DNA of 20,763 nt from an uncultured Clostridia bacterium (lineage in GTDB: Bacteria; Bacillota; Clostridia; Oscillospirales; Acutalibacteraceae), in assembly GCA_946186535.1 (NCBI GenBank), contig CAMHNT010000004.1, forward strand, positions 1-20,763, in the 5' to 3' direction. This document shows positions 1 through 7,181 of the stretch, one piece after another (positions within the stretch are counted from its first letter, which is position 1; every line of letters begins with the position of its first letter). The notes below the pieces were generated by a model. The model was not told where the DNA came from. It did no database searches and saw only the letters and a list, made by a program, of their open reading frames with translations. The position numbers were made by a program, and so were the translations under genes.

Positions 1-119
1 CTCTACAACCGGTTCTTCTCTCTTCTCAATTACAGGCTCTACAACCGGTTCTTCTCTCTTCTCAATTACAGGCTCTACAACCGGTTCTTCTGTCTTCTCG
101 ATTACAGGCTCTACAGCAG
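1..119. repeat. 36-bp in-frame direct repeats encoding PVIEKREEPVVE
   Basis: Three contiguous 36-bp units lie at 1-36, 37-72 and 73-108, with the start of a fourth at 109. Units 1 and 2 are identical; the third has two base differences near 92-100. Read on the minus strand they encode a 12-residue Pro/Val/Glu/Lys repeat at the C-terminal side of the SseB-like protein. The array continues past the window edge, so the copy number is unknown. A period that is a multiple of three keeps the frame open if copies are gained or lost. Confidence 0.9.
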
Positions 120-2718
120 TACGTCCGTAATCCGGATCTGCAGCCTGAAGAATCGTTTTATTCATAATGAAACCAAGACTCGAAGGATTAATTATAAAGT
201 GAGTGAAATTGTAATTACCCAACAATCTCGTTTCTATTTCATAAAGACCCTTGAACGGCATACCTACACTTTTAGCTTCGGTAAGATCCGTAAATACAGG
301 ACAGAAATTCGCATAACCGTCAGTTATTGTAAGAGGCTTGAAATCCTCGATATTTTCGTCTGCAATTTCAGTTATATCATCATTGAGCGCATAAGTATAA
401 ACTGTGCTTCCAAGGAACGATTCGGCAATATTCTTTCTAAGCTCATCGTCCTCTTTCTGCATAAAGTCGAGTATCTTGAAATAAAGATCAGGTGCGATAA
501 CGCCCTCGCTCTTTACATGCTCATCGAAATCATCCGGTGAAAATACATTACTGCTGTCGTTGTTAACAATGATCTTGTGGAGTCCGAATCTCTTCAGATC
601 ATCAAAGAAAATTCCCTTATCGTCAACAGTCTGAACAGCTGTATCAACAATGCCTGTTTCGGCAGCTCTCTTCACCGTACAAACATTTACACAGAAGTCT
701 TCATCAAGATAAGGATAATTTGTAACGGTAGAGTATGTACAGTAAAGTTCATCGGCCGCAACAACATCGTCAATAACCTTCCGAACAGGATCAACCGGCT
801 TAAATTCCAGCTTCTCCTTGACGAGGGTTTCAATACAGCCGGAACAGAAATTGCGGTTGTCAAACAGGAAAAGATCCGATTCCTTAAACTCATTTGAACA
901 AATTGCACACTTTGAAATACGGCTTGTGTTCGGACGGCGTTTCTTTGAAACAACATCGGAATTAGAAGCATCCGTTACTGGAGGAACATTTGTCTTCGTG
1001 GATGTTGTTTCTACTGCGGCAGTTGCAGAATTCTCGGTTCTTGTGATTCTGTAGTCATAAATTTCGCCGTTTTCATCCTTTATGATTTCAACAGCAAAAT
1101 TCTTCGGATGCTTCTGTCTGTTCTTCCACATATTGAGTTCACGAAGCTCAATAGGCGCAACCTCGTTGTTTATTACTTTAAATGTCTTTCCGGATCTGGT
1201 ATCCTTGTAGAGTTTAAAGAATTCGTTCTCAAGCACAACAGACATCGAAGGAGTCTCTTCAAATTTAATCCTTGTTGGCATCGGTTCCTTAACAATTGAT
1301 TCGGAAGGCGCCGGACTTCCCGGAGGAGGAGCAACAGAATCACTTGAAGCCGTTTTTTCCGGTTCCGAAGAAATATTGTTATTAACAGGCGGAACATACG
1401 GAGCTACAGGAGCTACGCTCGGTGCCTTCGTCAACGTTCCGTCCTCGTTGATTCTTGAGATAATAAAATCGACCGATTTTCCCGAAGGATCCTTAACTAC
1501 GTCAACGGAGAAATTGTTCGGCTTTTTCTGTCTGTTTTTCCACATATTAAGCTCACGAAGCTCAATGGGCACAATCATTCCGTCAATAACCTTGAAGGTT
1601 TTTCCGGAGCGAGTGTCCTTGTATATTTTACAGAACTCTGCGTCAACAACCACTTCCGTAGTCGGAGTTTCTTCAAACTTAACCCTGTCAGTCGGCATTT
1701 CAGCAACCGAATTTGTAATATTGGGCACAGCTTTTGCCGCAGCAGACAATTCCGGTTCATTCTGAGCGGTCGGGACGGCTTTGTTTGATTCTGACAATTC
1801 AGCCGTCTTTTTGCTATCTTCATCATTCTCGGTTTCATTTTCGTTCGGAGCGGATGCTTCGGAAACAGGAGCCGCCTCATTAACACCTGCATCATCTTTT
1901 TTCGTATCTTTCGTATTGGAACCGTTTTCCGGTGAAGTATTTCCCGAAGAACTCTGAGCCGATTTTCTCGAAATCAGGTAGTCAACCGTCTGGCCCTTGA
2001 CATCTCTGACAATTTCAACCGTAAAGTTATCGGGATTCTTCTGTCTGTTTTTCCACAAATTAAGCTCACGAAGTTCAATCGGTGCAACCTCGTCGTTAAT
2101 AACCTTGAATGTCTTTCCCGAACGGGTATCCTTATAGATCTTACAGAAACCCGTATCAACTACCATTTCCGTTGTCGGAGTCTGTTCAAACTTAATTCTG
2201 CTCGGCATTGATGCATCAGCCGCCAAAGTCGTATTAATTGTACCTCCTACACCGGGGGCGGAAACAGATTTTTCACTTTCCTTCTGCTGTTGTTTCACCT
2301 GAGATCCGGTATTTTCCGAAACCGAAGGATCAGCTGCAGCCGGCTGTGAGATACTTTCAGGAACATCAGAAACATTTTTTGAAAAGGTCTGATCCGGCGT
2401 ATCTGCCTTTCTGGCATTCGAAGCGTTTGCACCGCCGCGAGGCACTCTTGAAATGACATAGTCACGCACACCGCCGTTTTCATCGTTCACAGTGTCAACA
2501 ACGAAATTCTGGGGTGTTTTCTGTCTGTTTTTCCACATATTAAGCTCGCGAAGCTCAATCGGAACCATTTCACCATTGATTACCTTAAAAGTTTTTCTCG
2601 ATCTGGTATCATTATAAATCTTGCAATACTCATCATCAACAACAAGATTCATATTGTCATTCATCTCGAATTTTATTCTGTCATTGTTTGGTTTACTACC
2701 TTTCATAAAATCAAGCAT
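1..2718 (-). CDS. Four-module repeat protein with zinc-ribbon-like motif and SseB-like domain (partial, C-terminus outside window)
   Basis: The minus-strand frame from ATG at 2716-2718 stays open for 906 codons to the window edge; its stop lies outside. The start is preceded by AAAGGAG (about 2726-2732) and a good promoter. Domains seen: four 78-residue modules at residues 14-91, 174-251, 345-422 and 483-560, each beginning R-[IV]-K-F-E and ending I-[ST]-R, with invariant TFKVI, PIELRELN and WKNRQK. They are joined by low-complexity linkers rich in Ser, Pro, Ala, Glu and Lys. Next come a CxxC-x17-CxxC motif (C604, C607, C625, C628), then residues about 740-857 resembling the SseB N-terminal domain (CPVFTDLTEAK at 806-816, FIINPSSLGF at 841-850), then 12-residue repeats. 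No signal peptide or membrane segment is seen, so it is probably cytoplasmic. The module is unknown to me. The SseB assignment rests on motif resemblance only; function is not inferred. Confidence 0.85.
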   Translation of the reverse strand, partial: MLDFMKGSKPNNDRIKFEMNDNMNLVVDDEYCKIYNDTRSRKTFKVINGEMVPIELRELNMWKNRQKTPQNFVVDTVNDENGGVRDYVISRVPRGGANASNARKADTPDQTFSKNVSDVPESISQPAAADPSVSENTGSQVKQQQKESEKSVSAPGVGGTINTTLAADASMPSRIKFEQTPTTEMVVDTGFCKIYKDTRSGKTFKVINDEVAPIELRELNLWKNRQKNPDNFTVEIVRDVKGQTVDYLISRKSAQSSSGNTSPENGSNTKDTKKDDAGVNEAAPVSEASAPNENETENDEDSKKTAELSESNKAVPTAQNEPELSAAAKAVPNITNSVAEMPTDRVKFEETPTTEVVVDAEFCKIYKDTRSGKTFKVIDGMIVPIELRELNMWKNRQKKPNNFSVDVVKDPSGKSVDFIISRINEDGTLTKAPSVAPVAPYVPPVNNNISSEPEKTASSDSVAPPPGSPAPSESIVKEPMPTRIKFEETPSMSVVLENEFFKLYKDTRSGKTFKVINNEVAPIELRELNMWKNRQKHPKNFAVEIIKDENGEIYDYRITRTENSATAAVETTSTKTNVPPVTDASNSDVVSKKRRPNTSRISKCAICSNEFKESDLFLFDNRNFCSGCIETLVKEKLEFKPVDPVRKVIDDVVAADELYCTYSTVTNYPYLDEDFCVNVCTVKRAAETGIVDTAVQTVDDKGIFFDDLKRFGLHKIIVNNDSSNVFSPDDFDEHVKSEGVIAPDLYFKILDFMQKEDDELRKNIAESFLGSTVYTYALNDDITEIADENIEDFKPLTITDGYANFCPVFTDLTEAKSVGMPFKGLYEIETRLLGNYNFTHFIINPSSLGFIMNKTILQAADPDYGRTAVEPVIEKTEEPVVEPVIEKREEPVVEPVIEKREEPVVE
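1039..2679 (-). repeat. Four diverged copies of a 234-bp coding module
   Basis: Copies are at 2446-2679, 1966-2199, 1453-1686 and 1039-1272 (protein order 1 to 4). Every copy is exactly 78 codons with no insertion or deletion. The DNA is most alike around the segment encoding PIELRELN and WKNRQK. Linkers between copies differ in length (82, 93 and 60 codons) and sequence. Copies 2, 3 and 4 are closer to each other than to copy 1, which has RSRKT where the others have RSGKT. Confidence 0.9.
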
Positions 2719-2740
2719 CAGAATCACTCCTTTATTAAAA

Positions 2741-2769
2741 ATTTTACTATATTTTAGATTGTTTTTCAA
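2741..2769 (-). promoter_or_regulatory. Sigma-A-type promoter for the repeat-module gene
   Basis: On the minus strand, TTGAAA (2764-2769) and TAAAAT (2741-2746) are separated by 17 bases. A transcript would start near 2734 and reach the ribosome binding site almost at once. This is a visual match to the housekeeping consensus. Confidence 0.65.
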
Positions 2770-3002
2770 TAGATTTTATAATAATTTAGGTTATCTTTTT
2801 TAAGCTTTTTTAAAGTTTTTTGAATTTATACAAAATGGCGTCAAAATTTTTATATATTTTTACTACTGTTTCTAACCTATTTTTCGACACAAAATTCTTA
2901 GGAAATTAATCTGAAAGATATTCGGAATCTCATTAAAAAAAGAACATTTATAAATAAAATTTAATAATATATTATAGGTGAACTGTATAAAGCATTTTAA
3001 AC

Positions 3003-3087
3003 ATGGCTAAAATAATATCAAAGGTTACACCTAAAAACAAACATATCAATACCAATCTTATGCCTGAGGTTTTAAGATTAGTATAAA
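3003..3087 (+). CDS. Possible 27-codon ORF, candidate antitoxin remnant
   Basis: ATG at 3003 opens a 27-codon frame ending in TAA at 3085-3087, just upstream of mazF. Residues 14-27 (HINTNLMPEVLRLV) faintly resemble the start of ribbon-helix-helix antitoxins, which often read K-x-I-N-V-N-L-P-E-E-L. It is far shorter than a working MazE-type antitoxin and has no strong ribosome binding site at the right distance. It may be a degraded antitoxin, a chance ORF, or untranslated leader. Confidence 0.2.
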
Positions 3088-3106
3088 AAATCGGAGTGTG
3101 AAAGAT

Positions 3107-3451
3107 ATGACTATCAAACGGGGAGATATTTTTTATGCAGACCTGAGTCCGGTCGTAGGCTCGGAGCAGGGCGGCGTAAGACCTGTGTTAATCGTACAGA
3201 ATGATGTTGGAAACCGTTACAGTCCGACTGTCATTGCGGCGGCAATAACAAGCAAGCAGGACAAAGCCAGCATGCCGACACATATCAGAGTAGGAGCCGT
3301 AACGGGAGGACTTGCGAAAGATTCGGTGGTTCTCCTCGAACAGATCAGAACCATCGACAAAAGAAGGCTAAAAGAAAAAATGGGCTGTCTGGATACAGGC
3401 TCCATGGGAAAAATAGATGAAGCAATCTCAATAAGTTTCGGTCTTACTTAA
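3107..3451 (+). CDS. mazF: MazF/PemK-type endoribonuclease toxin (EndoA-like)
   Basis: This 114-residue protein closely follows the Bacillus EndoA/NdoA pattern: MTIKRGDIFYADLSPVVGSE, then GGVRPVLIVQND, GNRYSPTVIAAAIT, LEQIRTIDK and a final DEAISIS segment. MazF proteins of this type cut RNA at short motifs and inhibit growth until bound by an antitoxin. I chose ATG at 3107 because GGAG at 3093-3096 sits about 10 bases upstream; the in-frame GTG at 3098 is almost on top of it. Usually a MazE-type gene precedes it; here only a 27-codon ORF does. No key segment appears missing, so the toxin looks intact. Confidence 0.93.
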   Translation: MTIKRGDIFYADLSPVVGSEQGGVRPVLIVQNDVGNRYSPTVIAAAITSKQDKASMPTHIRVGAVTGGLAKDSVVLLEQIRTIDKRRLKEKMGCLDTGSMGKIDEAISISFGLT

Positions 3452-3549
3452 CCTGTTTCCCAAAAGCCGGGAATTATAAGTTATATGTTCCGAAATCTAT
3501 ATTTTATATTTTTATCCCCTGATGAACAGATAAGTTCAAATAAGACAGG

Positions 3550-3576
3550 AATATATTATGCATTGAATAATATATT
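3550..3576. repeat. AT-only inverted repeat downstream of mazF
   Basis: Ten-base arms at 3550-3559 and 3567-3576 flank a 7-base loop. All pairs are A-T, so it would be weak as a terminator. No other hairpin with a plus-strand T-run follows mazF before the convergent terminator at 3621-3653. Confidence 0.4.
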
Positions 3577-3610
3577 TAATCAAATTATCAGTCAATCATT
3601 TACTAAATAT

Positions 3611-3653
3611 TAAAAGAAAAGCTGCCCGAGAATTATTTCTATCCTCGGGCAGC
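3611..3653 (-). terminator. Intrinsic terminator of the cyclophilin gene
   Basis: A 10-bp GC-rich stem (3621-3630 with 3644-3653) and a 13-base loop are followed on the minus strand by TTTTCTTTTA (3620-3611). It lies about 20 bases after the stop codon at 3674. Confidence 0.9.
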
Positions 3654-3673
3654 AAAATTATGCAAAAAACAAA

Positions 3674-4591
3674 TTATTCATAAGTTGTGATTTCAACAGA
3701 ATCAATAATTACGGATTCAACCGGCTTGTTGCTTGAGTCAGTCTCAACTGCTGCAATTTCATCAACTACGTCCATACCGTCAATGACCTGTGCAAATACC
3801 GTGTGACCTCTGTCTGCGGCATTGAACGCACCGTCAAGGAACGGATTGCCGCCCTCTTTTTCATAGAGAGCTCTGATCTCGTCAGTCACAAGATCCGTGT
3901 TGTAAAAAGCTGTGTATGATGTACCATAGAGAAGCGAGTCGAGCGCACCCGCATCCTGATACTGACAGATAGCGTCGTACACCATTGCCCATTGAGCGTC
4001 AAGCGAATCAAAATCGACTGACTTTGACTGGTTGATGAAGAACTGGCTTCCGTTTGTGTCGGGACCGCTGTTAGCCATTGAAACCGAGCCGCGGATATTG
4101 AAAAGCTTGTTGGAGAATTCGTCCTCAAACGAATCGCCGCTAACGCTTTCTCCGCCCGTACCGTCACCATTAGGGTCACCGCCCTGAATCATAAAATCAT
4201 TGATTACTCTGTGGAATGTAAGTCCGTCATAATATCCGTTCTGAGCGTGTGTGATGAAATTCTCAACTGCCTTCGGAGCGGCTTCGGGGAAGAATCTCAA
4301 TGTGATGTCGCCCTTGCTTGTGTGAAGAATTGCGATCTCTTCACCGATGTCGGGAGTTTCCAGCTGATAGCCTACCTCATGTTCCTGATCATCGTAATAA
4401 TCAGCAACCAGTCCGAGTTCCTCAAGATCATACTTGGTTGGTTCCTGAACTTGGGATTCAACCGCAGATGTCTCTTTACTTGAAGTTTCCGATGAAGTGG
4501 ATTCGCTGCCGCTGTTATCTCCGCAGCCTGTCATAAACGAACAGAACGCTAAAGAAACGGCAAGTATTAAAGCCGCATACTTCTTGTACAT
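3674..4591 (-). CDS. Cyclophilin-type peptidyl-prolyl cis-trans isomerase, lipoprotein
   Basis: The 305-residue protein starts with a lipoprotein signal (MYKKYAALILAVSLAFCSF, then MTGC with the lipid Cys at C23) and a Ser/Thr/Glu linker. Residues about 84-304 form a cyclophilin domain: FHRVINDFMIQGGDP (126-140, with catalytic-type R128 and Q136), GSQFFI (181-186) and HTVFAQVIDGMDVVD (263-277). It probably assists folding of secreted proteins on the outer face of the membrane. About 75 residues are inserted between GSQFFI and the HTVF segment, longer than in minimal cyclophilins. The start at 4591 has AAAGGAGAG upstream and begins the signal peptide. An in-frame ATG at 4720 would add 43 residues ahead of the signal peptide and is rejected. 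Confidence 0.93.
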   Translation of the reverse strand: MYKKYAALILAVSLAFCSFMTGCGDNSGSESTSSETSSKETSAVESQVQEPTKYDLEELGLVADYYDDQEHEVGYQLETPDIGEEIAILHTSKGDITLRFFPEAAPKAVENFITHAQNGYYDGLTFHRVINDFMIQGGDPNGDGTGGESVSGDSFEDEFSNKLFNIRGSVSMANSGPDTNGSQFFINQSKSVDFDSLDAQWAMVYDAICQYQDAGALDSLLYGTSYTAFYNTDLVTDEIRALYEKEGGNPFLDGAFNAADRGHTVFAQVIDGMDVVDEIAAVETDSSNKPVESVIIDSVEITTYE

Positions 4592-4747
4592 AATTTTCTC
4601 TCCTTTAAATACATTAATCAAAAACAACTCATACCCTTCTCCGTTTTTAAGACAGAAATCTTCCGGACGGAGAATCCTGATTTCCGGGCTGAGACTGTAT
4701 TTCTTACAGCCCGGTCTCATGTCAACTTATTTTAACTATTTTCAGTG
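4592..4747 (-). promoter_or_regulatory. Structured 5' leader of the cyclophilin gene
   Basis: Between the predicted transcription start (about 4747) and the ATG lie two perfect 8-bp stems: 4707-4714 with 4684-4691 (arms CCGGGCTG and CAGCCCGG) and 4667-4674 with 4637-4644 (TTCTCCGT and ACGGAGAA). GAGAC at 4691-4695 could instead pair with GTCTC at 4714-4718, competing with the first stem. No T-run follows either stem, and no riboswitch class is recognised. Confidence 0.45.
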
Positions 4748-4753
4748 CTTTAT

Positions 4754-4782
4754 ATTTTACCCCATTTTCGACAAATTTGCAA
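4754..4782 (-). promoter_or_regulatory. Promoter for the cyclophilin gene
   Basis: Minus-strand TTGCAA (4777-4782) and TAAAAT (4754-4759) are 17 bases apart. The resulting transcript would have a leader of about 155 bases. Confidence 0.55.
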
Positions 4783-4871
4783 CACTTTTATAATATTTCC
4801 GGTTCTGCATTTGTAAAGCTTTTGTAAATGCTTTGGAAATTAAAAAAATATATATTATTCGAAAAATTTAC

Positions 4872-4900
4872 TGTCCTTTTTGTCAAAACAAGAGTATAAT
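4872..4900 (+). promoter_or_regulatory. Possible promoter for the phosphodiesterase gene
   Basis: A perfect TATAAT stands at 4895-4900, 33 bases ahead of the TTG start. The -35 is poor: TGTCCT at 4872-4877 has 17-base spacing, while TTGTCA at 4880-4885 is too close. Confidence 0.35.
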
Positions 4901-4933
4901 AAATTTACGCAGCAGTAAAAAGGAGACGATGGT

Positions 4934-5401
4934 TTGAAAATATTGGTTGTTTCGGATTCGCATGGAGATTACAATACGTTCAATAAACTTGTGCGTTCAC
5001 AGAGCAAAGCGGAGATCGTTATATTTCTTGGGGACGGCTTTGAGGAATTCAACGATGTGAGAATGAACTTTCCCGAGAAAATGTTTATCGGAGTAAAGGG
5101 CAACAACGACTGGGGCTGTTCTCTTCCGCTTTGTGAGGAAAGAGTTATCGAAGGAAAAAAGTTTTTTATTACACACGGTCATATCGAAAGGGTTAAGTAC
5201 GGACTCGATATGCTAAAGCAAAAAGCAAGAAGTCACGGTGCTGATATCGTGCTTTTCGGTCACACACATATCCCCCACAATGAATATGACAACGGCATGT
5301 ACATACTCAACCCCGGTTCCGTCAGGCGTTTCAGCTGCTCCTACGGAGTAATTGATATACAGAATGGAGATATACTCCTCAACACCGCAAATTTTCAATA
5401 A
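4934..5401 (+). CDS. YfcE/MJ0936-family metallophosphoesterase (YsnB-like)
   Basis: The 155-residue protein has the full calcineurin-like metal site: DSHGD (8-12), GD (33-34), GNND (56-59), THGH (80-83) and GHTH (109-112), then NPGS (126-129). Relatives hydrolyse phosphodiesters with Mn or similar metals; the natural substrate is usually unknown. Length is typical. I chose TTG at 4934 because AAGGAG at 4920-4925 sits 8 bases upstream and the protein begins directly with KILVVSDSHG. The ATG at 4929 is out of frame and stops after two codons. It stands alone with its own terminator, not beside rph/rdgB as in Bacillus. Confidence 0.9.
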   Translation: MKILVVSDSHGDYNTFNKLVRSQSKAEIVIFLGDGFEEFNDVRMNFPEKMFIGVKGNNDWGCSLPLCEERVIEGKKFFITHGHIERVKYGLDMLKQKARSHGADIVLFGHTHIPHNEYDNGMYILNPGSVRRFSCSYGVIDIQNGDILLNTANFQ

Positions 5402-5426
5402 TTAAAATTATACAAAAACTTTTATA

Positions 5427-5480
5427 AAAATACCGCACGAACAAAACCGTCTTTCTGTCCGTGCGGTATTTTATTTTTTC
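5427..5480. terminator. Bidirectional terminator between converging genes
   Basis: A 9-bp stem (5431-5439 with 5460-5468, arms TACCGCACG and CGTGCGGTA) has a 20-base loop and is extended by flanking A-T pairs. A plus-strand T-run follows at 5469-5479, and TTTTTATAAAAG follows on the minus strand. It serves the phosphodiesterase gene and the end of the RNase M5-like operon. Confidence 0.85.
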
Positions 5481-5493
5481 TCAGCCAACAGTC

Positions 5494-6090
5494 CTATCCT
5501 TGTATCTCGTCCAGAAGTTCTTCAAACTCTTTCTTTCCGTAAATCATATTAACCGCTCCGAGCATTGCGTTAGTCGTCATATACTGCGGAAACCCGAGCT
5601 TTTTCAAAACTGCTTTTCTGTATTCTTCGCTGTTCTCCCTGCCGGTGAGTCCATAAAAATAAAAATCTGTTTTAGTTATATTTTCTACGCTTTTTCTCGC
5701 TTCTTCTCCTAAAACCGACGCTCCGCTGTTCAGGACGGCATTTATTATTATCTCATCCGTCATGCCCTCTACACCGAGCAATCCCTGCTTCGACGGCTGT
5801 GACTTGCGTTTTTCCTTGCCTTTGATATCGGGAATATACGCTTGCTTTAACCGGGTATTATCGTTAATGATACCCTTCAAAAAGTTTCTGATAACGAACC
5901 CTGCTCCGTCACTGTCCGTGAGAATGACTATTCCCCTTGCTTTCGCAAGCTCTCTTATTACTGTTTTTTTCTCGTCGTCCTTGAAAACACGAAAACCGCC
6001 CGTTTCGATAATCGCCGTGTCAAACAGCGCAGCGAGCCTGATTCTGTCGTATCTTCCCTCGACAATAATTGCTTCTTTTATTTTTATCAT
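5494..6090 (-). CDS. rnmV: Ribonuclease M5-like TOPRIM protein (5S rRNA maturation)
   Basis: The 198-residue protein opens with a TOPRIM domain: IIVEGRYD (8-15, catalytic Glu E11) and TDSDGAG (58-64, metal-binding D59 and D61). KQGLLGVEG (101-109) and a C-terminal helical segment with DFYFYGLTG also follow the RNase M5 pattern. RNase M5 trims precursor 5S rRNA in Firmicutes. Classical members read TDPDFPG where this one has TDSDGAG, so it belongs to a variant subgroup (DUF4093-type C-terminus, from memory). The start is ATG at 6088-6090 with AAGGAT upstream. It is the last gene of the run after holA, 50 bases apart, rather than next to ksgA/tatD as in Bacillus. Confidence 0.82.
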   Translation of the reverse strand: MIKIKEAIIVEGRYDRIRLAALFDTAIIETGGFRVFKDDEKKTVIRELAKARGIVILTDSDGAGFVIRNFLKGIINDNTRLKQAYIPDIKGKEKRKSQPSKQGLLGVEGMTDEIIINAVLNSGASVLGEEARKSVENITKTDFYFYGLTGRENSEEYRKAVLKKLGFPQYMTTNAMLGAVNMIYGKKEFEELLDEIQG

Positions 6091-6140
6091 TATTAAAATC
6101 CTTAATACATCGTGATATTATATCGGTTAGCTCTTTGATA

Positions 6141-7181
6141 CTATCTGTCCTCATTCGCTATCATAAGAAGCTTCACAATAAGCAGTTCGAGCTGAACCCT
6201 GTCGTCCGCACGGGTGCTTTTGAGAGATACGTCTGTCTGGGCTATGGCATTAATGCTTTTTCTCAAAACGGCAGTCGATGTTTTTCTGCTGTCGCTTTCA
6301 GCATGCTTCAAACGATATTCGGATTTGTACGAAAACCACTTCGCAAGATCGGTTGAACGGCTTCCGCATTTTACAGCTATCCTCGCTCTGTACATATCGA
6401 CATATGCCGCTGAAAGAACTCCCAGTATTGAAAGCGGCTCTTCCCTCTGATAGATCAGCCGATCAAGCACTCTGAACGCAGTCGTACTGTCATGGTTTAT
6501 TACAGCCTTTGAAAGATCGAAAATACTCGATTCAAGATTTTTGGTCACAAGCTTCTCAACATCCCGAACCGTAATCTCCCCTCCGTCACCGACATAAGCA
6601 CAAAGCTTTTCAAGCTCGTTTTTGAGAGCATTCAAATCAGTTCCGCTGTACTCAACGATGTGAGCCGCCGCATCGGAATTTAAAACTGTGTTTCTTTTGC
6701 TCGCCCATGAAACAAGCTTTTTCTGAAGAGCTGCTCCTGTCAGCTTGTTCAGCTCAACTACGGTACCCTTTTTGTTCGAGAGCGTTTTCAGCTTTTTATC
6801 CTTTGCGCCGGCTTTTTCGTCAAGCTTCGTCGGGAACGTAAGAATAACAACGGTATCTCCCGAAACCGACGAAATCAGTTCTATGATCTTGTCTCCGTCA
6901 GCCGAAGAGAAATCCGAAAAATCAAGGTCCTTTAAAACAACAACGTTATACTCGCTTACGAACGGAACTACCTGAAGCGCCGCAGCAAATTCGTCAACGT
7001 CAAAGTCGTTCGAAAATGTGTGATAATTGAAATCGGAAGGCTCTTTTCCTGCGACTTTTTCAATCAGCTTTTTTGTATTGTGTGCTACAAGCATTTTTTC
7101 TGTTCCGCAGATGTAGTACAATGTTCCGAAGTCGCTTCCGTTTAAAATCTTTCTGAATTCCGCTTCGTTAATTGTCGGCAT
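6141..7181 (-). CDS. holA: DNA polymerase III subunit delta
   Basis: The 346-residue protein fits the HolA family in length and layout. The N-terminal clamp-loader-like fold includes LYYICGTEKMLV (21-32) and VVVLKDLDF, the middle has the LNALKNELEKL helix, and the C-terminal collar region contains EPLSILGVLSAAYVDMYRAR. Delta opens the sliding clamp in the clamp loader and does not hydrolyse ATP, in line with the lack of a Walker A motif. Its start overlaps the end of comEC by 14 bases and its ribosome binding site lies inside comEC, so the two are probably translationally coupled. The comEC-holA pairing is common in Firmicutes. Confidence 0.92.
   Translation of the reverse strand: MPTINEAEFRKILNGSDFGTLYYICGTEKMLVAHNTKKLIEKVAGKEPSDFNYHTFSNDFDVDEFAAALQVVPFVSEYNVVVLKDLDFSDFSSADGDKIIELISSVSGDTVVILTFPTKLDEKAGAKDKKLKTLSNKKGTVVELNKLTGAALQKKLVSWASKRNTVLNSDAAAHIVEYSGTDLNALKNELEKLCAYVGDGGEITVRDVEKLVTKNLESSIFDLSKAVINHDSTTAFRVLDRLIYQREEPLSILGVLSAAYVDMYRARIAVKCGSRSTDLAKWFSYKSEYRLKHAESDSRKTSTAVLRKSINAIAQTDVSLKSTRADDRVQLELLIVKLLMIANEDR

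Larger units (their letters stand above)
2719..3106. other. AT-rich divergent intergenic region
   Basis: This 388-base spacer separates the divergent repeat-module gene and mazF. Besides the promoter at 2741-2769 it holds a 27-codon plus-strand ORF at 3003-3087. The rest is AT-rich with poly-T/poly-A stretches. I see no RNA gene or clear plus-strand promoter for mazF, although TATTATA-like strings occur near 2965-2975. Confidence 0.5.

Noticed and set aside
1..119. CRISPR-like array of 36-bp repeats
   Set aside because: The repeats are contiguous with no spacers and are an in-frame part of a long coding sequence.
199..2803. Several plus- and minus-strand ORFs of 60-130 codons
   Set aside because: All but the last (2621-2803, which runs past the gene start into the AT-rich spacer) lie wholly inside the 906-codon minus-strand frame, in other frames. 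They have no recognisable domains and no consistent ribosome binding sites.
3098..3100. GTG as the mazF start
   Set aside because: It is one base from the GGAG motif. ATG at 3107 has proper spacing and matches the family N-terminus.
4592..4720. N-terminal extension of the cyclophilin from ATG at 4720
   Set aside because: It would place 43 polar residues before a clear lipoprotein signal peptide, and the ribosome binding site supports 4591. The region also encodes leader hairpins.
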